DNA from: JBGLNJ01 sp964353405 | Lineage (GTDB): Bacteria; Chloroflexota; Anaerolineae; Fen-1058 | DNA length: 12,069 nucleotides | Direction of reading: 5' to 3' | Assembly: GCA_964353405.1 (NCBI GenBank) | Contig: CAYGWJ010000144.1 | Location: forward strand, 1 to 12,069 | Part shown: one piece after another, positions 1 to 5,727 of the stretch | How positions within the stretch are numbered: position 1 is the first letter of the stretch | Layout: each line of letters begins with the position of its first letter | The notes under the pieces: model-generated | Told to the model about the DNA's origin: nothing | Databases searched by the model: none | The model's input: only the letters and a program-made list of their open reading frames with translations | Made by a program: the position numbers and the translations under genes

Positions 1-1
1 T

Positions 2-634
2 GATCTGATCCAGGAGGGCAACATCGGTCTCATCCGTGCGGCGCGCAAGTTTGACTATCATCGCGGCCACAAGTTCAGCACGTATGCAACGTGGTGGATT
101 CGCCAGGCCGTGACGCGCGCCATTGCCGACCAGGGCCGCACCATCCGCGTGCCGGTTCATATGGGCGATCAGATCAATCGGCTCATCCGCGTCTCGCATC
201 AGCTCACGCAAGAGCTGGGGCACGACCCGACGAGTGAGGAGCTGGCCGAGGCGCTCGAAGTGCCGGTCAAGAAAGCCGAGCAGATGATCCAGGTCGCGCG
301 GCGACCGCTCAGCCTGGAGACGCCCACCGACGAAGACGAAGACAGCGTGCTGGGCGATTTCATCGAAGACGCCGACGCGCTCGCTCCCGCCGAGGCTGTG
401 ACGCAGAATATGCTCAAAGAGCAAATCCAGGAAATCTTGCTTTCCCTTCCACCGCGCGAAGTTCGCATTCTGCAACTGCGCTACGGACTCGTGGACGGCG
501 AATCGTACACGCTGGAAGAAGTCGGCAAGAAGCTGGGCGTCACGCGCGAGCGAGTGAGGCAGATTGAGGCCCAGGCGCTCTCTCGATTGCGCCATCCCAC
601 TCACAGCCGCCGACTCAAAGATTACTTGCGTTAG
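2..634 (+). CDS. rpoD: Primary (housekeeping) RNA polymerase sigma-70 factor, 3' part
   Basis: The reading frame is open at the left edge, so the gene begins outside the window; 210 codons are present. The visible protein starts inside region 2 (DLIQEGNIGLIRAARKFDY, then STYATWWIRQAVTRAIADQ), the -10 recognition and melting segment. It continues through region 3 (about residues 50-125) and the region 3.2 finger (SLETPTDEDEDS, GDFIEDADALAP). It ends with region 4, whose helix-turn-helix (EEVGKKLGVTRERVRQIEAQ, about residues 171-190) reads the -35 element. These segments are those of group 1/2 sigma factors (RpoD/SigA), not ECF factors. The protein directs core polymerase to housekeeping promoters, which fits the TTGACA/TATAAT-like promoters seen elsewhere here. 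A GTG at 110 is internal and is not the start. Group 1 versus a close group 2 paralogue cannot be settled without the N-terminus. Confidence 0.95.
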   Translation, partial: DLIQEGNIGLIRAARKFDYHRGHKFSTYATWWIRQAVTRAIADQGRTIRVPVHMGDQINRLIRVSHQLTQELGHDPTSEELAEALEVPVKKAEQMIQVARRPLSLETPTDEDEDSVLGDFIEDADALAPAEAVTQNMLKEQIQEILLSLPPREVRILQLRYGLVDGESYTLEEVGKKLGVTRERVRQIEAQALSRLRHPTHSRRLKDYLR

Positions 635-640
635 AGCATC

Positions 641-674
641 GGGCCGGGTGTTGCGAAAGCAGCCCGGTCTTTTT
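641..674 (+). terminator. Intrinsic terminator of the sigma factor gene
   Basis: Seven bases after the TAG stop, an arm CCGGG pairs with CCCGG, with an inner TGC/GCA pair closing a GAAA tetraloop. Five Ts (670-674) follow the 3' arm. Stem plus U-tract directly behind the stop is a typical Rho-independent terminator and separates the sigma gene from the TPR gene. Confidence 0.75.
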
Positions 675-722
675 GCTTCATTCTCTCCTGTTCTGAAACC
701 GGGAGGCCGAGTGTAGGTCTAC

Positions 723-751
723 TTGCGTTTTTCCCGGAAGCATTGCATAAT
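723..751 (+). promoter_or_regulatory. Putative sigma-70 promoter of the TPR gene
   Basis: A -35-like TTGCGT (723-728) is followed after exactly 17 bases by CATAAT (746-751), five of six matches to TATAAT. The predicted transcript start near 758 gives a leader of about 39 bases before the ATG at 797. The ATT at 743, an in-frame alternative start, falls at the -10 box, so it cannot be the translation start of this transcript. Confidence 0.55.
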
Positions 752-796
752 CTCTATTATTGTCATCGCGCTCGTGGACTCGGGAAGGAGACAGGG

Positions 797-3700
797 ATGA
801 CAGAGTTGACCCTGCGGGAATACACACAAGAGATCGAAGGGATGCTGGAGCGCAGCTCGTACGATGAGGCAGTGGCGCACTGCCGACACATCCTTCAGCA
901 GTATCCGAAATACGTTGAAGCTTATCGGTTGCTGGGCAAAATGGCGCTCGATCGTGAGGATGACCAGCATGCCACCGATTTGTTTGCGCGCGTGTTGAGC
1001 GCTGACCCATCCGATTTTGTCTCGCGCGCCGGGTTGGCGATTATCAACGATCGCAAAGACAGCCTGCCCGATGCCGTGTGGCATATGGAGCGCGCCTATG
1101 AAGTCGAGCCAGGCAACCCCGTTATTCAGGCCGAGTTGCGCAAGCTCTATGGCCGCCGCGACGGCGCGGAGCCACAACGCATCCCGCTCACGCGCGGGGC
1201 GCTGGCGCGGCTGTACATGAACGGCGCACTGTACTCTGAAGCTGTGGCTGAGCTGCGCATGATGCTGGCCCAGGAACCTGCTCGAGTTGATTTGCAGGTC
1301 CTCCTGACCGAAGCGCTCTGGCGCAACGAGCAAAAATTGGAAGCGTCTGACGTCGCGCTGCAAGTCCTTGACAAAATGCCCTATTGTTTGGACACCAATC
1401 TCATCCTGGGTGAAATCTGGATGAGCGGCGGGCGCGAAGAAGACGCCGAGGTGCCTCTCAAGCGCGCGATGGCGCTCGACCCGGAAGGCGTGCGAGCGGC
1501 CATGTTGTTCGGCAAGTCGTCACCGATCCCGGCCAAGGGAGTGCCGGTGACGGCATTCGAATACACCCCGCCTGTACAAGAGACTGTGACGGAAGAAGCG
1601 CCCGAGTGGCTGACGGGCCTGGGTGCGCCAGCGGAGGCTACGGCGGGAGGTGCGGAAGAAGTTCCTGCCTGGCTGCAAGGCCTTGGCCTGCCCTCGCCCG
1701 AAGCGACTGTTGCGCAAGTGGCCCCGTCGGAGATCGGAGCGCCACCCGTTCTGGCGGTGCCCGAAGAAGCGCCGGGGTGGCTGTTGGGTCCGATCGAAGC
1801 GATGCCGCCTACCCCGATCGAAACTGCTCCCGCCATAGAAATCGAGCAAGAGCCGGATTGGTTGTCTCAACTGCGCGCTCAAGTTGCTCCGCTCCCGGCC
1901 ACGGAAGCTGCTGGGGAGGAAGCGGCAACCCCGGACTGGCTGCTGGCGCTCAAGCCGTCATCCGCGGAACAGCCCGCGCCGACCGTTGAGGAAGCTGAAG
2001 AGGGCGTGCCCGATTGGCTGGCCCAATTGCGGGCAGAAGTCGCACCACTGCCGGCCGCGGAAGCCGAAGCTGCTCCGGTGAAGGAATTTGTGGCTTCCGA
2101 GGAGGCCGAAATTCCCGATTGGTTCAAGACATCCGGGCCCGAGGCGGCTGAACAGCCAGCCCCATCGCTTGAAGAAGCTGAAACTCCTGATTGGTTGGCT
2201 CAATTAGGTGCTCAGGCCGCTCTAGCGCCTGAAGCGGAAGCTGAGGTCGAAGAGCCTCTCACTGCGCCCGAGCCGGCCGAGATTCCCGATTGGCTACAGG
2301 CTCTCAAGCCGCAAGGTGTTGAAGTGGCTGCTCCCGCGGTCGAGTTGCCCGAATGGCTGTCTGCTTTTCCGGCCGAGCCGGTTGCCGCCGAGCCGGTCGA
2401 AACTAGGCTGGTTGCGACTAAAGAGCAGCCCGCGCGGCTCGAGGGCGAAGGTGCAATGCCCAAGGTCGGAACGCCTCCACCGCCTGCTCCTGCTGTGAAG
2501 CCAGAACCGCCGAAGGTGGAAACTGGTCTGCCGGCGGCCGAGTTGGCGGCTCTCGGTACCGGGGCGATGCTCGCCCCCGAAGCAGCGTTGGCATTCTTTG
2601 CCAGGCTATCTGCCGGGAAAGAAGCCGAATTGCAGGCCCAGGCCCAGGCCGAAGCGGAAGAGCGCATGGCATCCATCATGGGCCGCAAACCCGAGGCCAA
2701 ACCGGAAGCGGTGACACCCCCACCTACACCGGTTGAAGCTCCTCCGCTGCCTACGGTACAAGTGCCGCCTTCGCCTCAAGTGGCACCGCCCAAGCCGGCG
2801 GCAGAAGAACAACCCGCGTGGCTTACGGGCGAGGGCGCGCTGCCCAGCGCCGAAGAAGCGATGGCATTCTTTGCCAAGCTGTCTGCCGGGAAAGAAGCCG
2901 AATTGCAGGCCCAGGCCCAGGCCGAAGCGGAAGAGCGTATGGCTTCTATCATGGGACGCAAACCCGAGGCCAAACCGGAAGTCAAACCGGAAGCGGTGAC
3001 ACCTCCACCTACACTGGTTGAAGCTCCTCCGCTGCCCGCGGCACAAGTGCCGCCTTCGCCTCAAGTGGAACCGCCCAAGCCAGCGGCAGAAGAACAACCC
3101 GCGTGGCTTACGGGCGAGGGCGCGCTGCCCAGCGCCGAAGAAGCGATGGCATTCTTTGCCCAGCTGTCTGCCGGGAAAGAAGCCGAATTGCAAGCTCAGG
3201 CGGAGGCGGAAGCTGAAGAGCGCATGGCATCCATCATGGGCCGCAAGCCAAAAGTTGCGCCGGTGATGCCTCCGTCCGCCCCGGTAAAAGTACCTCAACC
3301 GCCCAAGGTGGAAGCGCCTCAGCCTGTTGAAGAGGCGCCGGCAATGCCCGAGTGGCCGGTTGAGCCTGAGATCGAACTTGCTCCAGAGGCGCTGGTGGAA
3401 GCTGCGCCGGCGCCGCAAGTGCCGACGGGTTGGGCCGCATGGGCCGAGGTCACAACCTCTGAGGAGACGTTGCCTGTCATCGAGCCGGAAGTGGTTGAAG
3501 GGTTGATGGCTGGCTGGCCTGCTCCTGAGATCACCGCCGTTGCGGTTGTTGAGCAAGCCCCGGTCGAAGCCGCGCCCGCGGCGCGTGTCCCGGTTGTGGA
3601 AGTCGCCGGGCCGGATTGGTGGTACCAGACATTGGCCGACGAGGAAGCCCCGGCCGAAGAGGTTCCGGGCGAGCAAGTCGTTCTCTTAGCAGAAGCCATC

Positions 3701-4195
3701 TCGTTTGCCCCGCCCTCGCCGATCAAAGAGCCTGTGTCCGCTCCGGTTGCGCCGGGCGTCATGTTGCCACCCACGCCCGTGGCGCCTGTTCAGCCGACGC
3801 TGCCTCCCTCGCCTCCGCCCAAGCCCAAGCCGGCTGCCCGCCCGCCCAAGCGCCTGGTGCGAGCCAAGCCCACGCCGGCCGTGCCGCCCACGCCGGCCGT
3901 AGATATGGAAAGCATCCTGGCTCGCTTGCGAGCCAACCCGGACGATCACCGGGCGCTCTTGGATATGGCGCGTGGCCATACTCAGCTGGGCGACTTGCAT
4001 GCGGCGCACAACACTTACGAGGAACTCGTCCGCCGCAACGTGTTGATGGACGATGTGATTTCCGACTTGGAGAAAGCGGTCGAGGACAATCCGGATCATG
4101 TGGATCTTATCCGTCTGCTCGGCGATGCTCACATGAAGGCCGGCAATCTGCAAAAGGCGCTCAAGCTTTATCGCCAGGCGCTCAAGAAACTCTAG
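797..4195 (+). CDS. TPR protein with a long PxW-motif, Pro/Ala/Glu-rich linker
   Basis: A 1132-residue protein of unknown specific function. The ATG at 797 is chosen because AAGGAG (785-790) lies 6 bases upstream and a promoter lies just before it. Residues about 10-240 are tetratricopeptide-like helical hairpins (for example YDEAVAHCRHILQQYPKYVE and YSEAVAELRMMLAQEPARVD). Residues about 245-1030 are low complexity, rich in Pro, Ala, Glu and Val, with 14 short PxW motifs, mostly PDWL, PEWL or PAWL followed by a small patch such as AQL or TGL. Within it, residues about 585-820 hold an internal repeat with a charged helix (AGKEAELQAQAQAEAEERMA). Residues about 1035-1132 are C-terminal TPR-like helices ending GNLQKALKLYRQALKKL. 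No signal peptide or membrane segment is visible, so it is probably cytoplasmic. TPRs usually bind proteins; that this is a scaffold with many short linear motifs is inference. Confidence 0.85.
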   Translation: MTELTLREYTQEIEGMLERSSYDEAVAHCRHILQQYPKYVEAYRLLGKMALDREDDQHATDLFARVLSADPSDFVSRAGLAIINDRKDSLPDAVWHMERAYEVEPGNPVIQAELRKLYGRRDGAEPQRIPLTRGALARLYMNGALYSEAVAELRMMLAQEPARVDLQVLLTEALWRNEQKLEASDVALQVLDKMPYCLDTNLILGEIWMSGGREEDAEVPLKRAMALDPEGVRAAMLFGKSSPIPAKGVPVTAFEYTPPVQETVTEEAPEWLTGLGAPAEATAGGAEEVPAWLQGLGLPSPEATVAQVAPSEIGAPPVLAVPEEAPGWLLGPIEAMPPTPIETAPAIEIEQEPDWLSQLRAQVAPLPATEAAGEEAATPDWLLALKPSSAEQPAPTVEEAEEGVPDWLAQLRAEVAPLPAAEAEAAPVKEFVASEEAEIPDWFKTSGPEAAEQPAPSLEEAETPDWLAQLGAQAALAPEAEAEVEEPLTAPEPAEIPDWLQALKPQGVEVAAPAVELPEWLSAFPAEPVAAEPVETRLVATKEQPARLEGEGAMPKVGTPPPPAPAVKPEPPKVETGLPAAELAALGTGAMLAPEAALAFFARLSAGKEAELQAQAQAEAEERMASIMGRKPEAKPEAVTPPPTPVEAPPLPTVQVPPSPQVAPPKPAAEEQPAWLTGEGALPSAEEAMAFFAKLSAGKEAELQAQAQAEAEERMASIMGRKPEAKPEVKPEAVTPPPTLVEAPPLPAAQVPPSPQVEPPKPAAEEQPAWLTGEGALPSAEEAMAFFAQLSAGKEAELQAQAEAEAEERMASIMGRKPKVAPVMPPSAPVKVPQPPKVEAPQPVEEAPAMPEWPVEPEIELAPEALVEAAPAPQVPTGWAAWAEVTTSEETLPVIEPEVVEGLMAGWPAPEITAVAVVEQAPVEAAPAARVPVVEVAGPDWWYQTLADEEAPAEEVPGEQVVLLAEAISFAPPSPIKEPVSAPVAPGVMLPPTPVAPVQPTLPPSPPPKPKPAARPPKRLVRAKPTPAVPPTPAVDMESILARLRANPDDHRALLDMARGHTQLGDLHAAHNTYEELVRRNVLMDDVISDLEKAVEDNPDHVDLIRLLGDAHMKAGNLQKALKLYRQALKKL
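2551..3250 (+). repeat. In-frame tandem repeat inside the TPR gene (three copies)
   Basis: The anchor GCATTCTTTGCC occurs at 2591, 2864 and 3149, giving periods of 273 and 285 bp. The second period is longer by 12 bp, an extra KPEV-type block. Each unit encodes a FFA-LSAGKEAELQAQ helix, a MASIMGRKP segment, a Pro-rich stretch (VPPSPQV) and EEQPAWLTGEGALP. The third copy keeps the helix and MASIMGRKP, then diverges. Copies 2 and 3 differ at one base over about 90 bases from the shared PAWLTGEG coding segment onward, which points to recent duplication or gene conversion. Confidence 0.9.
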
Positions 4196-4212
4196 CCGTT
4201 GGTATGCCCATT

Positions 4213-4250
4213 CAGGGGCGACCCGCTGTGCGGAGGTCGCCCCTGGTTTT
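4213..4250 (+). terminator. Strong terminator-like hairpin between the TPR gene and ndk
   Basis: An 11-bp perfect stem, CAGGGGCGACC (4213-4223) with GGTCGCCCCTG (4235-4245), is extended inward by CGC/GCG around TGT with a GA bulge. It is followed by GTTTT (4246-4250). It begins 17 bases after the TPR stop and ends 16 bases before the ndk GTG, directly abutting the ndk ribosome-binding site. It looks like the TPR gene terminator, but its position in the ndk leader also allows an attenuator role. Confidence 0.75.
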
Positions 4251-4266
4251 GTGAGGAGGAAGCAGC

Positions 4267-4716
4267 GTGGAACGCACTCTCGTCATTGTCAAGCCAGATG
4301 GAGTCCAACGCGGTCTCATCGGCGAAATCATCTTGCGCCTCGAACGGCGCGGGTTAAAGCTGGCCGGAATGAAATTCATGCAGATCACACCAGAACTGGC
4401 CAGCCGACATTATGCGGTCCACAAGGGCAAGCCGTTCTATGAGCCGCTGGTGGCTTATATCACTTCGTCGCCGGTGGTGGTGATGGTATGGGAAGGCAAG
4501 CAGGCCATTGAGGTCGTCCGTAAGACGATGGGCGCGACGAACCCGGTTAACGCAGAGCCGGGCACCATCCGCGCTGACTTTTGTGTGGAGATTGGTCGCA
4601 ACCTGGTTCACGGCTCCGATGGGCCGGAGACGGCTGCGTTCGAAGTGGCCCTGTTCTTTCGTGAGGATGAGTTGGTGTCGTGGACGCGCAGCGCCGAGCG
4701 ATGGATCGTTGAATAG
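4267..4716 (+). CDS. ndk: Nucleoside diphosphate kinase
   Basis: This 149-residue protein transfers the gamma phosphate of ATP to nucleoside diphosphates through a phosphohistidine, balancing NTP and dNTP pools in the cytoplasm. It has the full family pattern: an N-terminal ERTLVIVKPDGVQRGLIGEI strand and helix, the ATNPVNAEPGTIRADF loop (about 90-105), and the active-site motif NLVHGSDGPETA with catalytic His115. The length is that of a normal bacterial NDK. The start is GTG, supported by the purine-rich GAGGAGGA (4252-4259) 7 bases upstream. It follows the TPR gene on the same strand but is separated from it by a strong hairpin, and it converges with rsfS. No separate promoter fits between the hairpin and the start, so its message probably begins inside the TPR gene. 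Confidence 0.97.
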   Translation: MERTLVIVKPDGVQRGLIGEIILRLERRGLKLAGMKFMQITPELASRHYAVHKGKPFYEPLVAYITSSPVVVMVWEGKQAIEVVRKTMGATNPVNAEPGTIRADFCVEIGRNLVHGSDGPETAAFEVALFFREDELVSWTRSAERWIVE

Positions 4717-4747
4717 CCCCTCCCGCTGCTTAAAGCCGGGAGCTAGG

Positions 4748-5101
4748 TCATTTGATTCGTAACAGAATTGGGGATTCTTTCCAGAGGCTTTCGAGGCTGT
4801 AAAAGTGTCGCTGTGATGGCGAAAACATATGGATGATCACGTTTCCCAGGTCCATCAACACCCAGCCGGTCTCGGGCTTGCCCTCGACATGGTGCGGTGA
4901 CACGCCAAATTCCTTCTTGGCTGTTTCCTGGATCGCGTCCAGTATCGCTTTGAGTTGCCGCTCGCTTGAACCGGAGCACAAGACGAAATAGTCGGCAAAC
5001 GAACTCTGGGCATGGATGTCCATCAAGAGAATGTCTTCGCCCTTTTTTTCCTCGATGGTATCCACCAGGTGGCGGGCCAGATCAATGGCTTCTTTCTTCA
5101 A
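4748..5101 (-). CDS. rsfS: Ribosomal silencing factor RsfS
   Basis: RsfS binds ribosomal protein uL14 on the 50S subunit and blocks 30S joining under poor nutrition. The 117-residue product carries the family pattern: EKKGEDILLMDI, SSFADYFVLCSGSSERQLKA, HHVEGKPETGWVLMDLGNVI and MFSPSQRHFYSLESLW. The start is taken as TTG at 5101, 11 bases after AAGGAG (minus strand, 5118-5113). A GTG at 5113 overlaps that Shine-Dalgarno sequence, and a TTG at 5164 lies on the -35 box of the promoter, so both are unlikely. No ATG is available in frame upstream. In many bacteria rsfS sits beside nadD; here it is instead convergent with ndk and downstream of a Mut7-C gene. It has its own promoter and appears to be monocistronic. 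Confidence 0.95.
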   Translation of the reverse strand: MKKEAIDLARHLVDTIEEKKGEDILLMDIHAQSSFADYFVLCSGSSERQLKAILDAIQETAKKEFGVSPHHVEGKPETGWVLMDLGNVIIHMFSPSQRHFYSLESLWKESPILLRIK

Positions 5102-5112
5102 ATTGCGTGTCA

Positions 5113-5118
5113 CTCCTT
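5113..5118 (-). promoter_or_regulatory. Ribosome-binding site of rsfS
   Basis: On the minus strand this reads AAGGAG. It lies between the predicted transcript start (about 5130) and the TTG codon at 5101, with an 11-base spacer that is slightly long. It is the main argument for the TTG start. Confidence 0.6.
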
Positions 5119-5136
5119 GATTGCAGATTGCGCGAG

Positions 5137-5164
5137 ATTGTACCACGTCTGTAACGAGTGTCAA
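5137..5164 (-). promoter_or_regulatory. Consensus sigma-70 promoter of rsfS
   Basis: On the minus strand TTGACA (5164-5159, six of six) is followed after 16 bases by TACAAT (5142-5137, five of six). The predicted transcript start is near 5130, leaving a leader of about 30 bases that contains the ribosome-binding site. This is one of the best promoter matches in the window. Confidence 0.75.
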
Positions 5165-5180
5165 CTGACTCGACTCACGA

Positions 5181-5204
5181 CTTGCTCACTGATCGCTGAG
5201 CAAG
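5181..5204 (-). terminator. Hairpin straddling the stop codon of the Mut7-C gene, no U-tract
   Basis: CTTGCTCA (5181-5188) and TGAGCAAG (5197-5204) form a perfect 8-bp stem around an 8-base loop. The TGA stop of the Mut7-C gene (minus strand, 5188-5186) is inside one arm. No run of Ts follows in the direction of transcription, so termination by this hairpin alone is uncertain; it may instead protect the 3' end of the message. Confidence 0.4.
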
Positions 5205-5653
5205 GCTCGCATTTTTTCGACGTGCGTGCCAGACCAAAAGATTCGACCACAATCGGGACAGCGTCGGAATTCTTTTTGCGTGGTGAGGACGTAAGGTGGG
5301 AGACGGTCGGCCAGCATAGACTTGTCCACCTGCACGAGCCTGCCATTGCAGACCACGCAGCGTGAGAGTTCATCGCCCGGGGGCGGGCCGAGCGCTGTGC
5401 GCACCTGGCGCAGTTGACCTTCGAGGTCTTGCGCTTCAATCAAGAGGATGCGCGCGCCGCGTCGCCTAGCCAGCCCGTGATCAGCGGTGAGCAGTATGCG
5501 ATCCTGCGCGCGGGCAATTCGCAGCAATTCAGTGTCGTCCGTATCCGACGCATAGACCGTGTCATAGCCCAGGATTCGCAGCCAGCGAGCGAGCCGGCCC
5601 AGCATTCCGTCGGCGAGTAATCTAAGGGGGAGCGGATTGATTGTAGGATTCAT
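5186..5653 (-). CDS. Mut7-C RNase-domain protein (PIN-like, with zinc ribbon)
   Basis: A 155-residue protein matching the Mut7-C (formerly DUF82) family. The N-terminal half is PIN-like, with RLLADGMLGRLARWLRILGY followed by DT and acidic residues at Asp15, Asp31, Asp37/Asp40 and Asp58 (in ILLTADHGLA), expected to hold metal ions for RNA cleavage. The C-terminal half carries a zinc ribbon with CVVC (99-102) and CPDC (132-135), ending GRIFWSGTHVEKM. The RNase activity is predicted for the family; the cellular substrate is not known to me. The ATG at 5653 is preferred over an upstream TTG at 5677, which lies on the -10 box. A weak AGAGAG precedes the ATG. The gene is transcribed from its own promoter, divergent from the Amt-family gene, and rsfS lies downstream. 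Confidence 0.85.
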   Translation of the reverse strand: MNPTINPLPLRLLADGMLGRLARWLRILGYDTVYASDTDDTELLRIARAQDRILLTADHGLARRRGARILLIEAQDLEGQLRQVRTALGPPPGDELSRCVVCNGRLVQVDKSMLADRLPPYVLTTQKEFRRCPDCGRIFWSGTHVEKMRALLSDQ

Positions 5654-5676
5654 GGCTCTCTGGTAAGATTGCCTCA

Positions 5677-5706
5677 AATATACAACGTCTGACCCTGGTT
5701 TGTCAA
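5677..5706 (-). promoter_or_regulatory. Putative sigma-70 promoter of the Mut7-C gene
   Basis: On the minus strand TTGACA (5706-5701) and TATATT (5682-5677) are separated by 18 bases. The predicted transcript start near 5670 leaves a short leader of about 17 bases to the ATG at 5653. It lies in the 74-bp divergent gap shared with the Amt-family gene; I see no convincing promoter on the plus strand there. Confidence 0.65.
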
Positions 5707-5727
5707 CTGCAGCCTACAACGTGGAGA

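Noticed and set aside
2606..3676. Long open frame of 356 codons on the minus strand across the TPR gene
   Set aside because: It is antisense to the repeat-rich linker; its Arg/Phe/Leu-rich, repetitive translation simply mirrors the repeats and has no family features or ribosome-binding site.
4720..4742. Hairpin CTCCCG/CGGGAG in the ndk-rsfS convergent gap as a terminator
   Set aside because: A 6-bp stem with a bulge but no T-run on either strand; possible, but too weak to list as a feature.
5715..5720. TACAAC as a -10 box for the Amt-family gene
   Set aside because: Only four of six matches and no -35 element at a suitable distance on the plus strand.
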